From: Flavobacterium psychrophilum
Lineage (GTDB): Bacteria > Bacteroidota > Bacteroidia > Flavobacteriales > Flavobacteriaceae
Assembly (NCBI GenBank): GCA_945869365.1
Contig: CAMBOW010000032.1
Span: 1 to 18,151 of the forward strand
Reading direction: 5' to 3'
DNA length: 18,151 bases
The notes beneath the pieces were generated by a model, which did not search any database, had not been told where the DNA came from, and was given only the letters and a program-made list of their open reading frames with translations. The first letter of the stretch is position 1. Each line of letters begins with the position of its first letter. The position numbers and the translations under genes were made by a program. Below are positions 5,879-13,947 of this stretch, piece by piece.

Positions 5879-6328
5879 ATGAAAAAAATCGTTTTATTCT
5901 TGGCAGTATTTTTTAGCCCTCTACTCCATGCACAACCTCCAAAATCAGAGGAAAAAAAAGAAAAAATAAAGGCGATTAAAACTGCCTACATTAGTACAGA
6001 ACTCAATTTAACACCCGAGGAAGCAACTAAATTCTGGCCGATTTACAATGCTTTTGAAGACAAACAGCACGAAATTAAACAAGAGAAATGGAAACGAAAC
6101 TTGGATGCTAACGATAGCAGTTTGAATGAATTGAGCACTAAAGAAGCGTCGGCACTGCTACAAAAAGTAGTGCATACTGAAGAGGCTACCTACCAAGAGC
6201 GCAAAAAATTCGTTCAAAACCTAAAAGAGTTTTTGCCTCCTATTAAGATCTTAAAACTACTGAAAGCAGAAGCGTCGTTTAATCGTAAGCTATTGCAACA
6301 ATTCCGGAATAAAAAAGACCCGAAGTAA
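5879..6328 (+). CDS. Secreted CpxP/Spy-like helical protein (ECF sigma-linked sensor type)
   Basis: A 149-residue protein with a cleavable signal peptide (MKKIVLFLAVFFSPLLHA, cut near residues 18-19). The mature part is highly charged and almost entirely helical. It contains the segment LNLTPEEATKFWPIYNAFEDKQ (42-63), in the style of the LTxxQ/periplasmic adaptor family (CpxP, Spy, CnrX/ZraP-like). Similar proteins in Flavobacterium are commonly annotated as sensor of an ECF-type sigma factor. It is the third gene of the sigma operon, 11 bases after the anti-sigma candidate, so it plausibly senses envelope state from the periplasm and talks to the membrane protein. Sensor role is inference. 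A terminator follows at 6362-6388. Confidence 0.78.
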   Translation: MKKIVLFLAVFFSPLLHAQPPKSEEKKEKIKAIKTAYISTELNLTPEEATKFWPIYNAFEDKQHEIKQEKWKRNLDANDSSLNELSTKEASALLQKVVHTEEATYQERKKFVQNLKEFLPPIKILKLLKAEASFNRKLLQQFRNKKDPK

Positions 6329-6361
6329 GCATTCCAGGTTGAAGTGCTCCCTACAAATTAT

Positions 6362-6388
6362 AAACACAGTTCAGGCTGTGTTTTTTTT
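6362..6388 (+). terminator. Intrinsic terminator of the ECF sigma operon
   Basis: Stem AAACACAG (6362-6369) / CTGTGTTT (6376-6383) with a six-base loop, followed by a T-run to 6388. It lies 33 bases after the stop of the CpxP/Spy-like gene. Confidence 0.88.
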
Positions 6389-6444
6389 ATTCAATAAGTT
6401 ATAAAAATAAATACCTAAAAAAAATTTATTGTGTTGAATTATAG

Positions 6445-6452
6445 TAAATTTG
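6445..6452 (+). promoter_or_regulatory. Candidate -7 box of kup
   Basis: TAAATTTG is an exact match to TAnnTTTG, 18 bases before the kup ATG at 6471. This is the same sequence and spacing as the box at 3609-3616. The -33 element is unclear. Confidence 0.45.
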
Positions 6453-6470
6453 TGGACTTTTTTAACACAC

Positions 6471-8453
6471 ATGAGCACTACTTCTGCGAATCACAATTTA
6501 CACAGCAAATTATCTGCTGCAGGTTTATTAATCACCTTAGGAATTATATACGGCGACATCGGAACTTCTCCCTTGTATGTAATGAAAGCCATATTAGGAA
6601 TGGATTTCGCCATCAACAAAGACCTGGTTTTGGGTGGAGTTTCATTGGTTTTTTGGACGCTAACCCTACAAACTACCTTAAAATACGTAATCATCACCTT
6701 GAGTGCCGACAACAATGGCGAGGGCGGAATATTTGCCTTGTATGCCTTGGTGAAACGCACCAAAATTAAATGGTTAATTATTCCCGCCATTATTGGAGGG
6801 AGTGCGCTTTTGGCCGACGGCATTATAACCCCTCCCATTTCGGTTTCCTCTGCTGTAGAAGGAGTTCGAACCTACTACCCCGAAATTAATACTGTACCTA
6901 TCGTTATTGGGATTTTAGTAATCCTATTTACCATTCAACAATTTGGCACCAAACTCGTGGGCAAATTTTTTGCACCGGTTATGTTGGTTTGGTTTTTGAT
7001 GTTGGGCGTGATTGGAATTATTCAGATTGCAGGCAATTTAGAAGTGCTTAAAGCCATCAATCCCTATTATGCCTACCATATTTTAATGGCCGATAACGGC
7101 ATCAATCCTGAAGGATTCTTTGTTTTGGGATTTGTGTTTTTATGTACCACAGGAGCTGAAGCCTTATATTCAGACATGGGGCACTGCGGCCGAAAAAACA
7201 TCCGCATCAGTTGGATTTTTGTGAAAATTATGCTGATCCTCAACTACTTTGGACAAGCGGCCTATTTAATTCATCATGAAGGAAGTACCTTGCGTAGCTT
7301 GGGCGGAAACAATGCCAATCCTTTTTATTTATCGATGGCGAGTTGGTTTCAACCCATCGGAATTGTGATTGCGACCATGGCGGCCGTAATTGCCTCACAG
7401 GCATTAATTAGCGGCTCGTTTACCTTGATCAATGAAGCCATGCGATTGAACTTTTGGCCCAAAGTAAAAATTAAATACCCAACCGAATTAAAGGGTCAAT
7501 TGTATATTCCATCCATCAACTGGCTGTTATTATTGGGTTGTATTGGGATTGTGTTGCACTTTAAAGAATCGAGTAACATGGAACATGCCTATGGTTTGGC
7601 CATTATTTTATGCATGGTTATGACTACGGTATTACTCAATTTTTATCTCATCATGAAACGTGTGAGTTTGCTGGTCATTATACCGTTAATTGCGGTCTAT
7701 TTGATTATTGAATTTAGTTTCTTGTATGCCAACATTACCAAATTTGCTGACGGTGGATATGTTACCTTGATTATTGCCATCGCCTTAATTTCCATCATGA
7801 CCACTTGGTATCTGGCCAAACAAATTAGTAAAAACTACACCAAATTTGTAAAAATAGATGACTACAAAAAAGTATTGGCCGAGCTTAGTGTCGATTTGTC
7901 AATTCCTAAATATTCAACGCACTTGGTGTATATGACCAATGCAAGTCGAACCGACGAGATAGAAGAAAAAGTAATGTACTCCATTTTGCAAAAACGCCCG
8001 AAACGCGCAGACATTTATTGGTTTGTACACGTAAATATCTTAAACGAGCCCTATAACCGCGAATACAACGTGACCGAAATTATCAAAGATGATTTGTTTC
8101 GCATCGACTTTAATTTGGGCTTCCGCGAGGCGACCAAAATCAATTTGATGTTCAAAGAAGTATTGATCGATATGGTAAACAAAGGCGAAGTCGATGTAAC
8201 CAGTCGCTACGAATCCTTGAGTAAAAACAACATCATTGGCGACTTTAAGTTTGTGTTGTCAGAGAAGTTCCTTTCTAATGACAGCGATTTATTGTGGCAC
8301 GAAAAAATTATCATGAACACCTATTTCTTGATCAAGAAATTCAGTTTGTCTGAAGAGCGCGGATTTGGATTGGACAGCAGTTCGGTGAAAATTGAAAAAT
8401 TCCCGATGGTGCTGCATCCACCCGAAAAAATTGGCTTGGTTCGCATCAAATAA
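6471..8453 (+). CDS. kup: Kup-family potassium uptake permease
   Basis: A 660-residue potassium/proton symporter of the KUP/HAK/KT family in the inner membrane. The family's first-helix signature GDIGTSPLY is at 28-36, and the second hallmark, SADNNGEGGIFALY, is at 78-91. About twelve hydrophobic helices follow, up to roughly residue 450, including SDMGHCGRKNIRISW. A cytosolic C-terminal domain of about 200 residues is typical for the family. The frame is open seven codons further to a TTG at 6450, but that lies in the candidate -7 box, so the ATG at 6471 is preferred. The gene is a single unit between two hairpin terminators. I see no c-di-AMP riboswitch in the A-rich leader. Confidence 0.96.
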   Translation: MSTTSANHNLHSKLSAAGLLITLGIIYGDIGTSPLYVMKAILGMDFAINKDLVLGGVSLVFWTLTLQTTLKYVIITLSADNNGEGGIFALYALVKRTKIKWLIIPAIIGGSALLADGIITPPISVSSAVEGVRTYYPEINTVPIVIGILVILFTIQQFGTKLVGKFFAPVMLVWFLMLGVIGIIQIAGNLEVLKAINPYYAYHILMADNGINPEGFFVLGFVFLCTTGAEALYSDMGHCGRKNIRISWIFVKIMLILNYFGQAAYLIHHEGSTLRSLGGNNANPFYLSMASWFQPIGIVIATMAAVIASQALISGSFTLINEAMRLNFWPKVKIKYPTELKGQLYIPSINWLLLLGCIGIVLHFKESSNMEHAYGLAIILCMVMTTVLLNFYLIMKRVSLLVIIPLIAVYLIIEFSFLYANITKFADGGYVTLIIAIALISIMTTWYLAKQISKNYTKFVKIDDYKKVLAELSVDLSIPKYSTHLVYMTNASRTDEIEEKVMYSILQKRPKRADIYWFVHVNILNEPYNREYNVTEIIKDDLFRIDFNLGFREATKINLMFKEVLIDMVNKGEVDVTSRYESLSKNNIIGDFKFVLSEKFLSNDSDLLWHEKIIMNTYFLIKKFSLSEERGFGLDSSSVKIEKFPMVLHPPEKIGLVRIK

Positions 8454-8455
8454 AA

Positions 8456-8485
8456 AAGCAACACTGTTTCGGCAGTGTTTTTTTT
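8456..8485 (+). terminator. Intrinsic terminator of kup
   Basis: Stem AACACTG (8460-8466) / CAGTGTT (8473-8479) with loop TTTCGG and a T-run to 8485, starting 3 bases after the stop. The stem resembles that of the terminator at 6362-6388. Confidence 0.88.
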
Positions 8486-8533
8486 GCCTCCCAATTTAGC
8501 TGTTGCAAACCCAGAAAATACGGGCAATTTAAC

Positions 8534-8541
8534 TACCTTTA
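8534..8541 (+). promoter_or_regulatory. Candidate -7 box of the rsmB-like gene
   Basis: TACCTTTA matches TAnnTTTG at seven of eight positions and lies 19 bases before the ATG at 8561. The spacing equals that of the other boxes in this window. Confidence 0.4.
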
Positions 8542-8560
8542 GCCCCCAAATTAATGACCC

Positions 8561-9793
8561 ATGAGATTACACCGAAATTTAGTTTACACCACCATAGATT
8601 CCCTAAACGCGATTTTTAACGACGGCGAATACGCCGATAAAGTAGTGGCACGCGCACTCAAAAAAGACAAACGCTGGGGCAGTTCCGATCGCAAATTTGT
8701 GGCCGAAACCATCTATGAAATTGTGCGTTGGAAACGATTATATGCTGAAATTGCCGAAGTAAAAGAACCCTTTGACCGCGATAATTTGTGGCGCATGTTT
8801 GCCGCTTGGGCCGTGTTGCGTGGCTATCCAATACCCGATTGGCGACAATTGGAAGGTACTCCAGAACGAAAAATAAAAGGTCGATTTGACGAACTGTCTA
8901 AAATTCGTGTGTACAAAGAATCGATTCCCGATTGGATGGATGCCTTGGGCGTAGCCGAATTGGGTGAGAAAAAATGGGCAACCGAAATTACCGCACAAAA
9001 CCAACCAGCCAAAGTAATTTTGCGCACCAATACGCTTAAAACTACCAAAGAAAAATTGCGGGCAATTCTCATGGATTTGAATATCGAAACCGAGTATTTA
9101 CCCGATCAGCTGGATGCTTTGGTGTTGAAAGAACGCGCCAATGTATTTCTGACCGACGCCTTCAAAGATGGTTTTTTTGAGGTACAAGACGCCAGTTCGC
9201 AGTTGGTAGCAGCTTTTTTGGACGTTGCTCCCGGTATGCGCGTGGTAGATACTTGTGCAGGTGCGGGTGGAAAAACCCTACACATGGCTTCACTCATGGA
9301 AAACAAAGGCCAATTGATTGCTATGGATTTGTATGAAAGCAAACTCAAACAACTCAAGTTGCGCGCCAAACGCAACGGGGCATTTAACATAGAATACCGC
9401 ATCATCGATTCGACCAAAGTGATCAAAAAATTGCACGAAAAAGCCGATCGCGTATTAATTGACGCACCCTGCAGCGGATTAGGTGTTTTAAAACGTAATC
9501 CGGATGCCAAATGGAAACTGCAACCAGAATTCATTGACAACATCAAAAAAGTACAAGCCGAAGTCTTGGAAAACTATTCCAAAATAGTAAAACCGGGCGG
9601 AAAATTGGTCTACGCCACCTGCTCTATTTTGCCTTCAGAAAATGAAAATCAAATTAAGAATTTCCTGAAAACCGAGATTGGTAAAGAGTTTACTTTTGTA
9701 AAAGACGTGAAAATTTTAGCTTCAGAATCGGGATTTGATGGATTCTATATGGCGAAATTGGAACGCAAATTGGGTACAACACCTGATAATTAA
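8561..9793 (+). CDS. RsmB/NOP2-family RNA cytosine-5 methyltransferase
   Basis: A 410-residue SAM-dependent RNA m5C methyltransferase, probably acting on 16S rRNA. Residues 1-150 form a helical NusB-like/RNA-binding region. The catalytic Rossmann domain starts near GFFEVQDASSQL (204-215), with motif I VVDTCAGAGGKT (228-239) and IAMDLYESKL (253-262). Both family cysteines are present: C304 in motif IV DAPCSGLGVLKRNPD (release cysteine) and C354 in motif VI YATCSILPSENE (nucleophile). E. coli RsmB is of similar size, but the N-terminal match is loose, so the exact target base is not certain. It is followed after 14 bases by the secreted endonuclease gene. Confidence 0.92.
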   Translation: MRLHRNLVYTTIDSLNAIFNDGEYADKVVARALKKDKRWGSSDRKFVAETIYEIVRWKRLYAEIAEVKEPFDRDNLWRMFAAWAVLRGYPIPDWRQLEGTPERKIKGRFDELSKIRVYKESIPDWMDALGVAELGEKKWATEITAQNQPAKVILRTNTLKTTKEKLRAILMDLNIETEYLPDQLDALVLKERANVFLTDAFKDGFFEVQDASSQLVAAFLDVAPGMRVVDTCAGAGGKTLHMASLMENKGQLIAMDLYESKLKQLKLRAKRNGAFNIEYRIIDSTKVIKKLHEKADRVLIDAPCSGLGVLKRNPDAKWKLQPEFIDNIKKVQAEVLENYSKIVKPGGKLVYATCSILPSENENQIKNFLKTEIGKEFTFVKDVKILASESGFDGFYMAKLERKLGTTPDN

Positions 9794-9807
9794 TACCCAA
9801 TACAACC

Positions 9808-10896
9808 ATGAAAAATATTTTTTTGTACGCCATTTCACTTATTGGATTTATTGGTATCGCCCAACCACCCGCCGGCTATTATAACACAGCTATAGGTACT
9901 GAATATACCCTAAAAACACAATTATTCAACATAATAAATAACCACAACGATCGTGGGTATGCCGGTTTATACACCACCTACCTCACGTCTGACAAGGATT
10001 TTTACTACGAAAACGACGGAACTCTTTTGGATAATTATTCTGAAAACCCCTTTGGGGCAGATGCCTACAACTTTACCTACGGCATCAACCAAGACGATGG
10101 ATCCGGCGGAAACAATGAAGGCGAACGCTACAACCGCGAACATTTAGTACCCCAATCCGTATTCAATTCGGCAACACCCATGTATTCGGATGCACATTTT
10201 GTGGTACCATCAGACAAAAAAGTAAATGCACAACGCGGCGATTTGCCTTTCGGAAAAGTAGGCAGTGCCAATTGGACTTCACTCAATGGAACCAAACGCG
10301 GGAATAATCTAAACTCGGGTTATTCGGCAGGTTATTCGGGAATTGTATTTGAACCCATAGATGAATTTAAAGGCGACATTGCCCGTAATCTCTTGTATTT
10401 TGCCACGCGTTACCAAGATGTGGTGGCCGGATACAATTACGTGATGTTTAACAACACAGCCGACCAAGTTTTTGCACAACCTTTTCTAAATATTTTACTC
10501 ACTTGGAACACATTAGATCCAGTTAGTCAAAGAGAAAGAGATAGAAATAATGCCATAGGCACCGATGACCGCCAAAAAAACAGAAATCCTTTCATCGATA
10601 ACAATTCTTATGTAACAGCAATTTGGGGCGCACCACTATCTACTGCTGAATTTAATTTAGCCTCGGCAGTTTTACTATACCCCAATCCCTCCAACACACA
10701 CAGCATTACCCTGGAAAGCACCAAAAAAATCACCGAAATTGAACTTATTACGGTAAACGGGCAACGCTTGTACTATTGGGTAAACCCTGTTTTTACAGGT
10801 ACAAGATTCACTTTAGAAGCGATTCCAACCGGATTTTATTTGATTAAAATTAAGTCTGAGGCCTGCGAAATTACCAAGAAAATCTGTATTCAATAA
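9808..10896 (+). CDS. Secreted endonuclease I (NucM/EndA family) with type IX sorting domain
   Basis: A 362-residue extracellular nuclease. The signal peptide is MKNIFLYAISLIGFIGIA, cut near 18-19. The endonuclease I domain (about 30-275) holds the beta-beta-alpha-metal motif YNREHLVPQS (108-117, with catalytic-type H112), DAHFVVPSDKKVNAQRGDLPFG (128-149), GDIARNLLYFATRY (189-202) and NPFID (260-264). Related enzymes cut DNA and RNA without sequence specificity. The C-terminal ~75 residues are a type A sorting domain: VLLYPNPS (288-295), then beta-strand repeats ending TGFYLIKIKS (341-350), which directs export through the Bacteroidota type IX system and surface attachment or release. The likely role is scavenging nucleic acids or digesting extracellular DNA. 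It is probably co-transcribed with the rsmB-like gene only because of the short spacing. Confidence 0.94.
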   Translation: MKNIFLYAISLIGFIGIAQPPAGYYNTAIGTEYTLKTQLFNIINNHNDRGYAGLYTTYLTSDKDFYYENDGTLLDNYSENPFGADAYNFTYGINQDDGSGGNNEGERYNREHLVPQSVFNSATPMYSDAHFVVPSDKKVNAQRGDLPFGKVGSANWTSLNGTKRGNNLNSGYSAGYSGIVFEPIDEFKGDIARNLLYFATRYQDVVAGYNYVMFNNTADQVFAQPFLNILLTWNTLDPVSQRERDRNNAIGTDDRQKNRNPFIDNNSYVTAIWGAPLSTAEFNLASAVLLYPNPSNTHSITLESTKKITEIELITVNGQRLYYWVNPVFTGTRFTLEAIPTGFYLIKIKSEACEITKKICIQ

Positions 10897-10921
10897 GTTG
10901 AATTTCTACCGTATAATGCAT

Positions 10922-10953
10922 AAAAAAATCCTCCAACTGGAGGATTTTAATTT
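10922..10953. terminator. Bidirectional terminator between the nuclease gene and rho
   Basis: A ten-pair stem, AAAATCCTCC (10925-10934) / GGAGGATTTT (10939-10948), with loop AACT. It is flanked by A's on the left and T-rich text on the right. The two genes converge here, so it can serve both. Confidence 0.88.
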
Positions 10954-10986
10954 TTAACTAGTATTTTTTAATTAGTAGTTGATTTA

Positions 10987-12678
10987 TTAGTCATTCATTG
11001 AAATCAAAAACTCTTCGTTGTTGCGGGTTTTCTTGAAACGATCGTTGATGAAATCCATGGCTTCTACCGGGTTCATGTCTGATAAATACTTGCGCATGAT
11101 CCACATGTGTTGCAAGGTTTTCTCATCCAACAACAAATCATCACGACGGGTGCTCGACGAAGTCAAATCAATTGCCGGGAAAATACGTTTGTTGGCTATC
11201 TTACGATCCAACTGCAATTCCATGTTTCCGGTTCCTTTAAATTCTTCAAAGATCACCTCATCCATTTTAGAGCCTGTCTCCGTCAAGGCGGTGGCAATGA
11301 TACTCAATGATCCACCGTTTTCTACATTACGAGCGGCTCCAAAGAAACGTTTTGGTTTTTGCAAAGCGTTGGCATCTACTCCCCCACTCAATACTTTACC
11401 CGAAGCCGGTTGCACGGTATTGTATGCTCGGGCCAAACGCGTAATCGAATCCAATAAGATCACCACGTCATGCCCGCATTCTACCAAACGCTTGGCTTTC
11501 TCGAGTACGATATTAGCGATTTTCACGTGTTCTTGCGGCTCTCTGTCAAAGGTAGAAGCAATTACCTCCCCACGCACCGAACGTTGCATATCGGTTACCT
11601 CTTCTGGGCGTTCGTCAATTAATAAAACCAACAAATATACTTCGGGGTGATTGGCGGCAATGGCATTGGCAATGTCCTTTAACAACATGGTTTTACCGGT
11701 TTTGGGTTGGGCTACAATCATCCCGCGTTGTCCTTTCCCGATGGGAGAAAACAAATCAATGATGCGGGTAGAAATAGAACTTCCTTTGTCGGCTATTCTA
11801 AATTTTTCGGTGGGGAATACCGGTGTTAAATGCTCAAACGACACACGATCGCGCACAACTTGTGGGTCGTGGCCGTTAATTTTGAGTACACGCACCAAAG
11901 GGAAAAACTTCTCGCCTTCTTTGGGCGGACGCACCACTCCTTTTACGGTATCACCCGTTTTTAATCCAAACAAACGAATTTGTGAAGTAGACAAATAAAT
12001 ATCATCGGGGGAAGCCAAATAGTTGTAATCGGATGAACGCAAAAATCCGTAGCCATCGGGCATCATTTCTAGTACGCCTTCACTTTCGATGATACCATCA
12101 AATTCAAAATCGGCATCACGAAAATTGGGGTTTTTTTTGTTTTTGAAGTTGGGATTCTGGTTTCCGTTGGGAATATTTTGTGCTTGTGGGTTATTTTGTT
12201 TAGGGTGCTGCGGCTTATTTTGCAGTGGTTTTTTTTCTTGTACTGCTTCTGCTGAATAACCTGCTTCTTGCTCCTCAGATTCTGGAGCTAAAGGTTGATC
12301 AGCTTTTGGAGCTTGCTCGGACTGAGCTTTCATCGCTTGTTTTTTCTCGTACTCGGCCTTGTTAAATTTGGGTTTTGGCCCATGTTTAGCCGATTGAGCT
12401 AGCGGTATTTCAGATTCTGTAGCTTCTGGTTCTGGTTCAACAGCCGAAAATAAAGTGTCCGGTGCTATTGCTGGAGATTTGTCGGCGGTAATACGCGCTC
12501 TTTTGGGTTTATCATCAGCGAATGAACCGGAGGCAGAGGTGTTTGGGTTTTGCAAGGCTAAAATTTCGGCAATGAGGGCCTCTTTTTTTACGCCAGCATA
12601 TTTTATTTTTTTGGACGCTTTGGCAATGTCCTGAAGCTCAGTAAGCTTCATTTCTTTTAATGCAGAAATGTCAAACAT
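10987..12678 (-). CDS. rho: Transcription termination factor Rho with long disordered insertion
   Basis: Hexameric RNA helicase that ends transcription; 563 residues against 419 in E. coli. The Rho N-terminal helical domain is 1-45 ([19 protein letters not shown]). The RNA-binding cold-shock-like domain is about 192-275, with [20 protein letters not shown] (201-220). The ATPase core runs from about 285 to 555, with Walker [10 protein letters not shown] (324-332), Walker B VVILLD (405-410), the Q-loop region around 415-435 ([15 protein letters not shown]) and the R-loop [14 protein letters not shown]. Residues 46-190, between the N-terminal and RNA-binding domains, are low-complexity (P/E/A/K, then Q/N/P-rich) and predicted disordered; such insertions are typical of Bacteroidota Rho. 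It is transcribed alone, divergent from the DUF4293 gene, with a leader of about 100 bases. Confidence 0.97.
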   Translation of the reverse strand: MFDISALKEMKLTELQDIAKASKKIKYAGVKKEALIAEILALQNPNTSASGSFADDKPKRARITADKSPAIAPDTLFSAVEPEPEATESEIPLAQSAKHGPKPKFNKAEYEKKQAMKAQSEQAPKADQPLAPESEEQEAGYSAEAVQEKKPLQNKPQHPKQNNPQAQNIPNGNQNPNFKNKKNPNFRDADFEFDGIIESEGVLEMMPDGYGFLRSSDYNYLASPDDIYLSTSQIRLFGLKTGDTVKGVVRPPKEGEKFFPLVRVLKINGHDPQVVRDRVSFEHLTPVFPTEKFRIADKGSSISTRIIDLFSPIGKGQRGMIVAQPKTGKTMLLKDIANAIAANHPEVYLLVLLIDERPEEVTDMQRSVRGEVIASTFDREPQEHVKIANIVLEKAKRLVECGHDVVILLDSITRLARAYNTVQPASGKVLSGGVDANALQKPKRFFGAARNVENGGSLSIIATALTETGSKMDEVIFEEFKGTGNMELQLDRKIANKRIFPAIDLTSSSTRRDDLLLDEKTLQHMWIMRKYLSDMNPVEAMDFINDRFKKTRNNEEFLISMND

Positions 12679-12784
12679 GAATATGTTTTTAAATTAAATT
12701 AGATTGGGAATAATAACGAAATAAGGGGTGTGGTTTTTCTTTTTGAATAGAACCGTACGGCTGTAGTTTGTACGTTTTGTGCTG

Positions 12785-12814
12785 CAATAATACGAATAAA
12801 TATTCAGCGTGCAA
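12785..12814 (-). promoter_or_regulatory. Candidate rho promoter with ~100-base leader
   Basis: On the minus strand, TTG (12814-12812) is separated by exactly 19 bases from TATTATTG (12792-12785), which matches TAnnTTTG at seven of eight positions. Transcription would start near 12778, about 100 bases before the rho ATG. The leader contains a possible hairpin, CGTAC...GTACG (about 12752-12773), and no start codon. Many rho genes are autoregulated in their leader, so this region is a candidate control element. Confidence 0.5.
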
Positions 12815-12838
12815 TAGTATTTATTTAAAAATAAACTT

Positions 12839-12846
12839 TATTTTTG
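12839..12846 (+). promoter_or_regulatory. Candidate -7 box of the DUF4293 gene
   Basis: TATTTTTG is an exact match to TAnnTTTG, 17 bases before the ATG at 12864. Its -33 position would lie next to the -33 triplet of the divergent rho promoter, so the two promoters are back to back. Confidence 0.45.
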
Positions 12847-12863
12847 TACCTCATCCTGCTCAA

Positions 12864-13274
12864 ATGATACAACGCATTCAAACCCTTTATATGCTTTTGG
12901 CTATCCTACTTATAGGAGTTATGCCATTTTTTATTCCACTCTGGAATACAACAACGGGTCCGTTTTATTTTATGCAAGACAGCAGCTATTCTGCCCTAAT
13001 TGGCCTTAGTGTTTCGTTGCTGTTGCTGAGTATTTTATTTTACAAAAAAAGACAACATCAATTTGTATTAAACAGATTGAACATGATAATAACGTTAATT
13101 TTATTGGGATTGTTTGTTTATCGATCACTAAGTCTATCTGGAGGAGCTGCTGCAGTTTCGGAGAAAGGTATTGGGATCTATCTTCCTCTTATTTCTATCG
13201 TTTTGTTGGCTCTTGCCAATAAAGCCATTAAGAAGGACGAAGAGCTCGTAAAATCTGTGGATCGATTGAGATAA
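12864..13274 (+). CDS. DUF4293 family membrane protein
   Basis: A 136-residue integral membrane protein with four predicted helices (about 7-27, 40-60, 74-91 and 103-120). It begins with the family hallmark MIQRIQTLYMLLA and ends with IKKDEELVKSVDRLR, the conserved C-terminal signature of DUF4293. The frame is open 32 codons upstream to 12768, but that would run through the candidate promoters; the ATG at 12864 gives the conserved start. Divergent linkage to rho is, as I recall, common in Flavobacteriia. Function is unknown. A hairpin terminator follows. Confidence 0.88.
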   Translation: MIQRIQTLYMLLAILLIGVMPFFIPLWNTTTGPFYFMQDSSYSALIGLSVSLLLLSILFYKKRQHQFVLNRLNMIITLILLGLFVYRSLSLSGGAAAVSEKGIGIYLPLISIVLLALANKAIKKDEELVKSVDRLR

Positions 13275-13303
13275 ACCTATAAACTTAGTTTATTAGTGCG
13301 AAG

Positions 13304-13333
13304 AAAAACCTGTCCTTGTGACGGGTTTTTTTT
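13304..13333. terminator. Bidirectional terminator between the DUF4293 and phosphoesterase genes
   Basis: Stem AAAAACCTGTC (13304-13314) / GACGGGTTTTT (13320-13330) with one G-T pair, a five-base loop and T's to 13333. The two genes converge here. Confidence 0.85.
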
Positions 13334-13337
13334 GTGC

Positions 13338-13832
13338 CTATTTGGCGCCCAATTCAATAATTTCTAAGTCTTTAATTTGGGCACCATCAATCACAAAACG
13401 CAGCATGGTGCGCAGCTGATGAAAGCCGCTTTTGCCTGCTGCCCCGGGATTCATGTGTAATAAATTTAATGTTTTGTCAAACTGTACTTTCAAAATGTGC
13501 GAATGACCACAGATAAATAACTGAGGAGGATTAGCCGCTAGCACTGCTCGAATCGCTGGATTGTATTTGCCGGGATAACCGCCAATGTGGGTAATCCAAA
13601 CCGACACGTCTTCGCAAAAAAATTGGTTACGCAAGGGAAATTCCATTCGGGCCTTGTCATCGTCAATGTTTCCATAAACCGCACGTAATGGCTTGATTGC
13701 ATAGATGGCATCGGTAACTGCCAAATTACCAATATCACCGGCATGCCAAACCTCATCAGCCAAACGCACATACTTGAGCATCACTTCGTCGAGGTGGCTA
13801 TGGGTATCTGACAGCAATAGAATTTTCTTCAC
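13338..13832 (-). CDS. YfcE/MJ0936-type metallophosphoesterase
   Basis: A 164-residue calcineurin-like phosphodiesterase of the small YfcE/MJ0936 family, cytoplasmic. All metal-binding motifs are present: DTHSH (9-13), GDIGN (32-36), GNID (54-57), H82 in WITHIGG, and GHSH (109-112). The start is GTG at 13832: it gives the family's N-terminus MKKILLLSDTH, and no ATG lies close upstream. The natural substrate of this family is generally unclear (cyclic or phosphodiester nucleotides in vitro). The gene is monocistronic, divergent from truA, and shares its terminator with the DUF4293 gene. Confidence 0.93.
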   Translation of the reverse strand: MKKILLLSDTHSHLDEVMLKYVRLADEVWHAGDIGNLAVTDAIYAIKPLRAVYGNIDDDKARMEFPLRNQFFCEDVSVWITHIGGYPGKYNPAIRAVLAANPPQLFICGHSHILKVQFDKTLNLLHMNPGAAGKSGFHQLRTMLRFVIDGAQIKDLEIIELGAK

Positions 13833-13852
13833 CGTTTAAGTAATTGAGTGCA

Positions 13853-13860
13853 CAAAAATA
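13853..13860 (-). promoter_or_regulatory. Candidate -7 box of the phosphoesterase gene
   Basis: On the minus strand this reads TATTTTTG, an exact TAnnTTTG match, 20 bases before the GTG start at 13832. A -33 TTG at ideal spacing is not evident. Confidence 0.42.
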
Positions 13861-13947
13861 GGCTTTAATTTAGACTTGAACGCGCTACAAATTGCCCAAA
13901 ACTTTACAATTCTACTGTTCTGTGCTTCTAAAATCCTTTGTACATTT

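Noticed and set aside
6389..6470. Possible c-di-AMP (ydaO) riboswitch ahead of kup
   Set aside because: The leader is short, A-rich and lacks paired GC helices; a -7 box lies only 18 bases before the ATG, leaving no room.
11018..11650. Long open frame of about 210 codons antisense to rho
   Set aside because: It mirrors the strongly conserved rho ATPase region on the other strand, has no family features, and is explained by codon bias of the real gene. Similar antisense frames over the mnmD operon, the rsmB-like gene and the ABC transporter were dropped for the same reason.
13876..13947. N-terminal extension of truA from a TTG start
   Set aside because: The extra 24 residues are not like the family N-terminus, and the ATG at 13948 already gives normal length.
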